A DNA stretch of 64,000 nt from Taeniopygia guttata (Eukaryota; Chordata; Aves; Passeriformes; Estrildidae), in contig NC_133063.1 in the NCBI RefSeq assembly GCF_048771995.1, positions 8,752,501 to 8,816,500 of the forward strand, given 5' to 3'. Below, piece after piece: positions 47,006-64,000 of the stretch. Each line of letters opens with the position of its first letter. Within the stretch, counting starts at the first letter, position 1. The notes beneath the pieces are model-generated. The model was not told the origin of the DNA, did not search any database, and worked only from the letters and a program-made list of their open reading frames with translations. The translations under genes were made by a program, and so were the position numbers.

Positions 47006-48311
47006 TAGCTTTCCTTAATTGATCCCTGGCAGTTTGGACATTCTCTCTGCACTTCTCCCAGGTTACCTGTGCTTGCCTCCATCCTCTGTGTGTTTCTTTG
47101 TTGTGTTTGAGTTTGTCCAGGGGTTCCTGGCACCTGTGTAAGCCTCCTGGTGTTTTTTGTCTGACTTCCTCCTTGCTGGGGTGCATTGCTGCCGAGCTTG
47201 AAGGTGGTGATCCTTGAGTATCAACCAGCTTTCCTGGGCTTCTCTTCTCTCCAGGACTTTATCCCTAAACACCCCTGAAGAAGCCAAGATCAGCTGTCCT
47301 GAAGTCTAGGTTAGTGAGCTTGCTGTGTGCCTTTGTCACTGCCCTGAAGATCTCAAACTCCACCATTTCGTGATTACTGCATCCCAGACTGTCCCTGGGC
47401 TTTACATTCCCCACCAGCCTCTCCTTCTTGGTGAGGACAAGATCCTGCATAGCATATCTCCTTCTTCTCTATCACTGGGAGAAGGAAATTATCACTGTCT
47501 TCCAGAAACCTCCCAGATTGCTTATGTCCCGCTGTATTCTCCCTTGAACTGCTGTCAGGGTGGTTCAAGTCCCCACTGTGGACCTGGCTTGTGAACGTGA
47601 GGCTGCTCCTATCTGTCTGTAGAGGGACTCATCTGTTCAATGTTCCTGCTCAGGCAGCCTGAGTGGGCTCCTGCTATAATGTCACCTGTCCCTGCCCTGC
47701 CTTTAATCCAGATCCATGGGCTCTCAGTTGACTCCTCATCCATGTTCTTGGCACAGAGAGCAACACTCTTTCCTCGTCTCTCCTTTTTTGGCACAGAGAG
47801 CAACACTCTTTCCTCATCTCTCCTGCCTGGTTTTTCAAGAGTGTCTGTAACCTCTCATTTCAACACTGGACCATAGGAGCCGTTCCACCGTATCTCTGTG
47901 GTGCCTGTTAGCCCATCTCTAACTGCTCTAACTCCTCTTGTTCATTCCCTGTGATGTGTGTGTTGGCACAAAGGCATTTAAGTTCAGTCCCTGATGAAGC
48001 TGATTACTGGCTGGAGTGTCAGGAATTCCTTCATGATTTTTCATGTGCTCTCCTCCTGACCCACTCCAAGCTCTGGCCCTCTCTTGCTGACTTGCCATCA
48101 GACTGGAAGGACCAAGAGGGACTGAGGTTCCCGTCTCCTGACACATTGAATTTAAATCTCTCTTCACCAGCCTGGCAAGCCTATGGCTGAAGGTGATCTT
48201 CCCCTTCTCTGACAGATGGACCCCATGAGCCCTCAGCACACCCAGTTTGTCAAGGTGATTCATGTGGCCCAAGAAGCCAAACCCCTGACTGTGGTACCAG
48301 CCTGTAACCAT
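47006..48311 (-). mobile_element. CR1 LINE: end of ORF1 and endonuclease part of ORF2 (decayed)
   Basis: Reading leftward on the minus strand, about 48.28-48.15 kb gives GFGFLGHMNHLDKLG and then GVHLSEKGKITFSHRLARLV, the C-terminal end of the CR1 ORF1 esterase-like domain. ORF2 endonuclease-region blocks follow: WIKGRAGTGDIIAG, MNHPDSS (consensus GDFNHPDI), ENTAGHKQSGRFLE, DLVLTKKERLVGNVK, LGCSNHEMVEFEIF, and LDKLKHNKE to ARDQLRKA. Stops and frameshifts make it inactive. Similar sequence may extend toward 49.2 kb. This is a 5' or middle portion without a 3' end, unusual for CR1, and is explained partly by the LTR insertion. Confidence 0.85.
47748..47824. repeat. Tandem duplication within CR1
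   Basis: ggcacagagagcaacactct followed by ttcctc(g/a)tctctcct occurs twice head-to-tail, about 41 bp per unit. The CR1 consensus as I recall it has one copy. Confidence 0.85.
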
Positions 48312-50204
48312 TTCTTGATCTACCCGACCTAAATGGCCCTTTCAAACACCTTCCCTTTGAGGGGGGAATTAATGAAACAGCAGTGTGTAATAGTCAGTAG
48401 ACTGTACAAGGCTCAGCAGCCTATCAGTGACATCCCTGCTATGACTCCCCAGTAAGCACCACCTCTCTAGAGTGTGTGTGAGATCTCTCAGTACCTCTGA
48501 ACCTCTCATAAATCACCTACTGCTATCACCCGTTGCCTTTTCTTAGTTGTGCTGGCTGTGATGCGGGACCAGAGGGGGCTGCCTTACTGGTTGTTGTGCA
48601 GGGAGCAGACGGGCCCGCCTTACTCAGCCCCAGTGCCCCTTGTGATGTGACAGGTCCTTTCCTCTTCAGTCCACAAGGAAACAAAGTGGTTATGCAAGGG
48701 CACTTCAGGCTTCAGGGAAGTCTCTTCCCCCTGTGGTCCTTGCCATTGCAAGCTTCCATTCCTCTGCATTATTATCTCCCCCCTTCCGTATGTGCTAGTG
48801 AGGGAGTTTTTCTGGCTGTTTGGTCATTGGCTTATGGAGCACTGCAGGCTGAGCTTGGGACTAGCTATCTAACACCTTCTTAGTCTCCCTGATGTTATGA
48901 TGCAGCCTTCTCACTGCCTTCTGCAGCTCAGCCACCTGCTGGAGGGCATGCACCACTGGAGCACATATTCTGCATGCAGGTCTGCTGCCTGTCCATGCCC
49001 CAGGAGAAACATGTCTCATCCTGCAGTCTGAGATCTGTCCTATCTATCCTGGTGGTGTCTGCTGTCGCCGCCCAGACAGAGCTGCTGTAGGGAGAGGCTG
49101 CACTGCAGACCTCAGACTGCAGCCACAGCAAGATTGTGTATCCCTGCCTGTTTTGGAGGGCTTCTCTCTGATCCACTGCTATGATGGGAACAGTGACATG
49201 ACTGTCCCATCGCCTCTCCTTTGACTTCACAAAAACAGAAGGGCTCTAGTGAGGCCCAACCACAGCCAGGATGGTTCACCTTTGCAGGAGGCTTTCTGCA
49301 GTTTTCCAGTGACACCTACAGACCTAATTGTAAAGGTCTCTGCTGGGGTCATGGAAGGCCACTCCTTTGGCAGGGAAAGGACATGGGTCCCCAGCATACC
49401 TGGCCCATGCCTTAACATCAAAATCCCTCTGTTCTGCTAAGATTTCAGCTTCACATTTTCCATAGGTTTTCCAAGGAAAGGCCCATCTATAAGTGAGCTG
49501 TGAGACAGATCAGTTACACAGTCTTGAAGAGAAGAGTACACAGCAGAAAGTCTCTCAGCTGTGGCGGGAATTACAGACTAGCATGGACACTCAAGCCTCT
49601 TTTGTTATAAATACAAAATGTGAAGCTAGCTGAGCCAGCAGGAGGAGCTGATGCTGCAAAGCAGGTACCTGTGTGAGCTGTCTGGCCTCTCTCCTCAGCA
49701 GTGCCACAGACACCTTTGTGGCACACTGTCAGGCTATGGCAAACCATAGAGTGAGGGAGAACTGCTCATTAGGGATCCAAAAAGAGCCTCACACACCTCT
49801 ATGTCTTATGCTTTAGCAGACAGAATAGTCTCCCCTTTTTATCATCTCTTTTATGTGCGTGGATGAAGATAATAGTGTATCAGCTGGTGCAAGGCAGACT
49901 CTCTCACCAGGGCAACAGCAGGTTTTGGAGACAGTTGCTAGCAGTATTTCCTTACTTCCTTAACCTATCCTTCAAAATAGAGCTAACCATAGTTTAACCT
50001 ACAGCAAATTTCACATGGTCATTTTAAGAATCTGAGATTAATCTGAGATTATATTGTCAGTTACACATTGTCAGTGTAAGCACATCTAGCAAACACAGGG
50101 GCCTTTGCTTTGTGCTGCACAGCAGATCCAACACACTCTTGCATCCATAAAATACTTTTTAAAAGACGATAGCGAGAAGAGGTTAATCCTTTCTTAAAAC
50201 ACCC
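48312..50204. other. Intergenic, possibly more decayed CR1 at its left side
   Basis: Sequence to about 49.25 kb may be the 5' UTR or start of ORF1 of the same CR1, but I could not align it by eye. The rest shows no recognised feature. Confidence 0.4.
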
Positions 50205-50210
50205 TTTATT
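50205..50210 (-). terminator. Candidate polyadenylation signal for SLC49A3-like gene
   Basis: This is AATAAA on the minus strand, the first canonical hexamer I found downstream of the stop codon at 51963. It would give a 3' UTR of about 1.75 kb. A TATAAA variant lies at 51361-51366. Transcript support is not available. Confidence 0.35.
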
Positions 50211-50769
50211 TAAAAAAAAAACCATAAACATTTGTAAATATATAAAATTATAAAGTATCAAGTGCTTCTTGCTTCCCAGTACAGTAGAATTCAGAAATGG
50301 CAAGTAAATTTTGCATTAATCTGTTTGGTGTGTTAGCTCCAGGGCTGCAGAACTGACCACCTAGTTTTGCAAAAGACAGCCATCTCATTCCTCTGACAGG
50401 TTTAAACAATCTTGTTTCACTTTGGCTTCAGACTTCTTTCCTACTCCTTTTGACAAACATCAGTGCTTACTAGTGAGAGAACAGCTGGAGCTGTAGGAAC
50501 AAGCAGGCACCTTAGAAGGATGCAACCATGTGTTTTACAAAGGGAAAGCCTTCCAGTTGCTAATGGGGAAGAGAATTCAGGCACTGAGAGAGCTCCTTTT
50601 ACAGTGCTCCTCAGGCACAGTGTGTTCTTGGCATTGGGATTGTTGTCTAGCTGGACTGGATGAAGTTAGTCTCAGGTTCAGTCTGCATCAAGGTCCCTTA
50701 ATCAGCAAGTACTCAGATTCCCTTGAAATACATATAACATGAAGCATCACAAAATCCCAACTATCTAAA

Positions 50770-50790
50770 TTTTTTTTTTTTTTTTTTTTT
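50770..50790. repeat. Poly(T) tract
   Basis: About 21 consecutive T on the plus strand, in the presumed 3' UTR of the SLC49A3-like gene, where it reads as poly(A). Confidence 0.9.
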
Positions 50791-51962
50791 ACCTCATAAG
50801 TATTATAAAGTAAGAATTTCTCATGGTACACCCAGGTCTGAACTCAAAGCAGGATATTATGCTGCTGTGGAAGTACTGTAAAATTAAAAATCCAGTTGTA
50901 CCCACTGTAATTGTCAGTGTAACTGAACTCCAAATGGGATGTTTTGTGTCACTTCCCATCTCATTTAACACGAAAGAAAAGATGTCAGTTGCAGAGAGAA
51001 AGGTGTTTTTTGATGTTGTTTTTCACTTGGTCTCTTCCCCAAACCCCCTGTCACCTGCAGAAACTTATGAAAGTCCCTACACTAAAGTGTCACCTTTGCT
51101 AGTTCTTCCACCATGCCAAGCACTACAGTGTCATTCCCCAAGGAGTGATGCTCTATAGGAGAGCATCACATTAGTCTAATACTAAACCAGCAAGTTTGTC
51201 TTCTTGTGGAAAACTTAAAACCACTGAAATTGCAAGAGAGCTGAAGAAAAGAGAATCCCAAGTAAAACAAGCTAATCCTGAATGTCTCAGCATTTAGCAG
51301 GGAAGCAGAGGGGTGAGAAATGCTGTTGTATTTAACCTCTGCTGCTTACTGGTATTTTCTTTTATAGGCAAGGCATTACAGGCAAGGCATTTCTTTTCTT
51401 GTAGAAGACAAAGTGACTCATTGTAACAGACTTGTATTGCAGATCACATACCTACATATCCCCACTGGAATGGAACGATGCTCTAGATTCTACTGCCCTT
51501 TAGCTAAAAGGCACAGTTAGCTTCAGCATGAGTGGAAGAGTTGTTATGCTGTACCACAGTCCTTAAATAGAAGTTTTCCACTGCATTTGTGGTAGGCACA
51601 GCTTCCATCTTTCTGAAATCTTCACCCTTGTTCCACGTACATAAAAATTAAAAACTGGCTGAAATATGATGCTACCCACCACTGTGACATTTCTTCAGCT
51701 TGAATCCAGTCAGCTAAAAATGTTAGTTGCGTGCATAGTTATCCATTGCCACTCTGACCTTTCTGGCAGGACAGCTTTTCTTAAACAGCCCAGATCCCCA
51801 AATAAACACAACACTGAGGGATGCACAACAAAGGTGCTATTTGTTGCTTTAGTCCTCACTTGTTGTGCAACATGACACAGATATCCCAGTGTACCAGCTC
51901 AGGATTGGTCCATGCCCACTAGTCTGAGAGTCCTGGCCCTTGGCACCCCTTTTTTGGCCTGT

Positions 51963-59767
<7,805 letters not shown>

Positions 59768-62700
59768 CTGGAAGGAAATAGAAGAGAAACATTTTTTTTC
59801 ATCAGTCAGAACCATGTATCCACCCCCACTGCCTGCCAGCATCACAGCTGCAGTGTGCAGCACTATAATGAACAAGGGAGAACCAGCAGGGGAACATTTG
59901 GAGAAGTTGACTGTGTGGTCTTACTGTTGCCACATCTGTTGTCTCACTCCCATGAAATCCATTCTATAAAACCATCTCCCTTCAACTCCTAATTTCTGTA
60001 AGCTGTTTTTCAACTATGGACTATGATGTCCTCACTCTAACAAGGCTGCCTCAGTAAATGTCAAGCTGAAGGGACAAAATTAAAATGGGCGAATCCATGT
60101 CATCTGTCTTGGTGTTACGCAGCAGGAGTTACAGAGGTGTTTTTCTTTCTGTGTTCCCCTATGCCATTAGGCATGTATACATTGCGTGAAGGATTCATCT
60201 GCTAGAGGGTGACAGCCACAACTCTCTTAGCCTTTGCTGCCATGACAGATGCACCTTTCCCTTAACTGTCTTAGTGACTTCTTAACTGCACTTAGACTAA
60301 TACATCCATGTCCTTCTTATATATAGGAATCTACAACCAGACACAGCTCTTTAAATCTGGACAGGCAACTCCCTCAAGCTGCTGGCAACGCTCCTTATGA
60401 GGGTCACCAGGATACCATTACTTTTCTTTGTCAAAAGGCCATGAACAGAAAAGTGACACTAGGTCATTCCTGAGACCTTTCAAGCCTTTATACTTCCTTT
60501 GCAAAGGCCAGGCAGGTATACAAGTTGATCTCTGCTACCAAGTACAAAAATTACATGGTAGCAGAGAATTATGAAGATTTTGTACAGGAGGAGGCATTTG
60601 CATTATTATGGGGCTGGAGCTGAGCAGTGTGAGAAGCAGCACTCCAGGGACTCAGCTTGGGAACTTCCAGAATTGCAGACAAGAATTTTTTAATGTTATT
60701 GCAGCATTCTGCCAATAGTCAAACAAGTAAAGCTGCTTTTCTACTAATGTGCAGGGATGGGGGTTAAGAAAGCCAAAGCCAGCCTGATGAGTCTGATGAA
60801 GGGCAATGAGAAGGGCACCCTCAAGTACTTTAGCAGCAAAAGTTAAAGAAATGTGAGCCTGTTGCTGGATGGAGCAAGACACTCAGTGATAAAGGACACA
60901 GAAAACATCAATGTATTCAATGCCTTCTTCACTTCTGTGATTAGTAAGACTGACCTTCAGCCCTGGGACCTTGAAGCAGTGAAGATTTATCCTCAATGGA
61001 GAAAGACTAGGTTGGAGAACATGAAGTAAGCCATACACACACAAATCCGTGAGATTGATAGGATGAATCAATGCTGAAGCAACAGATTGTTTCCATTGCA
61101 AGGCCATTTTTGGATACCTTTAAAAGGCCACAGCAACTCCAAGAGACTCCTGAGGACTGGAAAAGAGCAAATGTCAGTCCCATCTTCAAGAAGAACAGTG
61201 AGAGCCAGGGAACTTGAGGCCTTTCAGTTTTACTTTGTTCCCTGGGAAGGTCAAGGAACAACCAATCCTTGCCAACATTTCCAGGCACATGAGGGATGAC
61301 ATGGTGAAAAGGAAAAATGCTTAACCAACCTGGTAGCTTTTATACAGTAAAATGACTGCTAGATGGATGAGGAAAGAGCAATTGACACTGCAGGCAAGCT
61401 GATGATGTACTGTCTAGACAAGTAACAGCGAGATGACTGAAATCCAGCTGAATGGCTGGTCCCAGAGGATTGCCATTGCTGACATGAGGCCTGTCATCAG
61501 TGATGTACCCCAGGGGGTGATACTGGGACCATAAGTTTACCTGGATGATAGGACAGAGTGCACCCACAGCTAGTTTGCAGATGATGTGACAATGGGAGGA
61601 GTGACCTGCAGAAGAGATGGCCATACTGCCACTCAGAGGCACTGCAACAGACTGCAGAAATAGGCAGAGTGAAGTTTGACTAAAGGAAATATAATATGCT
61701 GCACATGGGGAAAAAGAATAACTCATCCACCAGTAACCCCTGAGACTCACCAACTGGAAAGCAACTCTGCAGAGAAGGACCAGAGTGGGCAGGGGATCCT
61801 AGTGCACACCAACTTGACCATAAGCCAGCAACACAGGCTTCTGATAAAGAAATCCACCACAATCCTGGGCTCAGCATTAGGCAGTGTTGTCCATGGGAGC
61901 TGGTCTTTACCCTCTACTCAGCACTAGCAAGCCCATATCTGGAGAAATGTGAGCAGTTCTCAGGCTCCCTGTGTGAGACAGACATGAATTTACCAGTCCA
62001 GAAAAGGGAAAAGATGATTAGAGGACTGGAGCTTCTGTCTTGTGAGGAGCCACTAAAGGAGGTGGGTCTGATCAGCCTGGACAAGCTGCTGGAAAGCAGT
62101 TTTGCAGAGAAGGACGTGGGGTCCTGGTGGATTGTAAGTTGACTATAAGCCATCAAGAATCCTTGCAGAAAGATGTTCAACAGCATGCTGGGCTGCATCA
62201 GGAAGAGCAGGAGGAAGATCATGATCGTCCTCCTCTGCTAAGCCCTGGTGAGAAACATACAGAGTGCCAAGTCCAGTGCTGGGCTCCTTGATACAAGGTA
62301 CCGAGTTAGTGGAGAAAGTCCAGTCAAGGGCAAAAGGCATGATTAAAGGTGTGGAACATCTCTCATGTCTAAGGAGGTTGGGACAGCTGGAACTGGTTAG
62401 CCTGAAGAAAAGAACACTGATCATCAATTATAAAGATGGAACCAGACTTTTCTCAGTGGTGTACGAAGCGTAACACAGGAAAATCTACCTGAATATAAAC
62501 TTCTTTACTGTGATGGCTGTTCAGCACTGAAACAAGATGCTCAGATAAGCTGCTACACCTCCATCCATGGAGATAATCAAAACCTGACTCAACATAAACC
62601 TGGGCAACCTGCTCTAGACAGCAGTGGTTGAGCAGGGGGCTGGACAAGATGATCCCAAGAGGTGCCTTCTACCTCTGTCTGTTCTGTAATGGTGCTGAGG

Positions 62701-64000
62701 CATCATTAATAATCCTACAGCACAAAACTGTAGCATTTCTACTCTGTGCTTGGGAAAGTACTAGCTTATGATGTGAAATATTACCTGCTTCTAAGTATGT
62801 AGAAACAATTAAACAGCAGTTTCCAAGGAGGTGGATTACATCTTTTCTGTTTGGGATAAAATGGAACTGGGCATTGTAGGGGACTGCCTGTAAACTAGTC
62901 AGCTGTTCCCATGAACTATCAGCATGGAAGCAGTTCCAGAAAGTGTAGATGAGACTTGGAAAGGTATAGGTGAGCATTCGACTAAATTTGAAAGGACTGA
63001 GACCACCTGAGTAATTACATGGTTTCAACTGGCTTTTTCTTTTTTCCTGGGAAGAGCTACTGCATGGCCTAGATTATAAATGGAAAGGAGGTCACTGAGT
63101 TAATCAACTATACATCATGATCAAGGGGTCCTGGTGGATTAGCTTGCAGTGCTCTGCAGTGGGGCTGTGTGTTTTGTGGTCAGTGACCCTGATGCACTGG
63201 AATTCTTCAGGGTGAATAAAATGACACACCAACAGACCTTGGTAAATGAAGATTCCTATGGATGAGGCAGAGGTCACTGCAGTGGACTCAGACAACTCTT
63301 TCTCCTTCTGACACAGGAGAATTTCTTGTGATCTTCACTGGGGATGAATTCTTGGCCCTGCACTGCTTCTCTCTGAGTAAGTCTCTACAAGTGATGGGTA
63401 GAACAAACACTTGAGTTGAGTCATTAATCATTATGACAGCTGAGTCATAATAATTTCAGCTGCTCAGCAGGATCCTGGGTGCAAGGTGCATATTTATCAC
63501 AAAAGCCCAGGGAAGCCTATCCATAGGCTTTAACAGCAGGAGGCTGCAGAGCCAGTTTCTCTATGCAGCACTCATATTGACAGTACTGGAATGCTGACTG
63601 CTGCTCAGCATTAATTACACAGGAAGTGGGAACTGGTAAATTGGAGCAAGATGACACAAAAAGCTCACATCAGCAACAGGAAGAATGAAGACAAGTGGGA
63701 GGAAGCAAAGGGAAATTTGGATGCAAAGTGGCTGGGTGGGAGCCATTTAGTCTTTCAAGACAAAGAAGAGAAGAGCTGATTCTGTCCATAACTACCTGAC
63801 AGACAGGTGCAACAAAACTGAATACAGGGGGCATAAAGAGCATCGAGATGCTGATATTTGCCATGAGCTAATTGACCACTGGATTAAACAACTGGCGCTG
63901 CAGTGGATGCTCCTTCCAGGCAGTACTTAAATTTTCTTGAGATGAAATCCTGATATTGTACAGCAGACATTATGGATGAAACCAGGTATTATTAATGGAA
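59768..64000 (-). other. SLC49A3-like upstream intron (5' end outside window)
   Basis: This is at least 4.2 kb without any further exon I could match to the N-terminal half of SLC49A3, and it contains the CR1 copy at 60.7-62.7 kb. A minus-strand segment near 63.80-63.85 kb is exon-like (hydrophobic, followed by GTAGTT) but matches nothing expected. Confidence 0.65.
60740..62700 (+). mobile_element. CR1 LINE, reverse transcriptase to 3' end, rearranged and decayed
   Basis: Broken plus-strand translation gives, in order: KGTLKYFSSKS, FNAFFTSVISKTD, ETPEDWKRANVSPIFKKNSE, LQMM (consensus FADD region), QLESNSAEKD, RGLELLSCEEPLKEVGLISL, then LLESSFAEKD, MLGCIRKS, VQSRAKGMIKGVEHLSCLRR, LGQLELVSLKKRTL, DGTRLFSVV, INFFTVMAVQH, and the tail ggctggacaagatgatccc. 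This order is that of CR1 ORF2 and 3' UTR. The QLESS..AEKD to RGLEHLS portion appears twice. Many stops: a dead copy in an intron, antisense to the gene. Confidence 0.85.

Noticed and set aside
63780..63855. Minus-strand exon-like hydrophobic segment (LMANISISMLFMPPVFSF) followed by GTAGTT
   Set aside because: Considered as an upstream SLC49A3-like exon, but it matches no expected transporter segment and its phase cannot be tested against neighbours.

Overview
The window looks like nuclear DNA of a bird. The evidence is a spliced CHRNA8 gene (a nicotinic receptor subunit kept by birds, reptiles and fish and absent from therian mammals), several CR1 LINE copies, and retroviral LTR-like blocks of types I associate with avian and especially passerine genomes. 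The passerine part is inference from recall. Coding sequence is sparse, and both recognised genes lie on the minus strand, so they read from high to low coordinates.

Positions 1-36218 hold the 5' part of CHRNA8, exons 1 to 7. Exon 7 is cut by the left edge. The seven exons (36140-36218, 20259-20398, 7254-7298, 5468-5577, 3080-3159, 1748-1915, 1-77) join in phase into about 233 codons: signal peptide, ligand-binding domain, Cys-loop and the vicinal-cysteine C loop. Exon sizes of 140, 45, 110, 80 and 168 nt match the CHRNA7/8 gene structure. Intron 1 (about 15.7 kb) and intron 2 (about 13 kb) carry CR1 fragments, an LTR-like block, an (AAT)n array and an A32 tract.

Positions 36219-51962 lie between the genes and are the accessory part of the window. 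They hold a decayed TOPORS-like RING pseudogene (about 38.9-39.2 kb). A pyrimidine tract, CpG-rich block and 24-bp minisatellite (41.3-42.2 kb) are bracketed by a direct repeat of about 55 bp. There is also a CR1 3' end (42.4 kb), an exon-like segment with good splice sites (43136-43269), an LTR-like element (45007-45505), and a CR1 LINE interrupted by a second LTR-like element (45.9-48.3 kb).

Positions 51963 to beyond 64000 hold the 3' part of an SLC49-family transporter gene, closest to SLC49A3 (MFSD7). Seven exons are visible, from the middle of the protein to the stop codon. The N-terminal exons were not found and probably lie past the right edge. The introns contain an AT-rich LTR-like block (58.7-59.15 kb) and a rearranged CR1 (60.7-62.7 kb).

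The two genes are head-to-tail neighbours with unrelated known roles: ligand-gated cation channel, and membrane transporter of the FLVCR-related family. I see no operon-like or novel multi-gene system. The points most worth a second look are the retained alpha-8 subunit with its distant leader exon, the repeat-flanked CpG/minisatellite segment, the orphan exon candidate, and the nested LINE/LTR structure.
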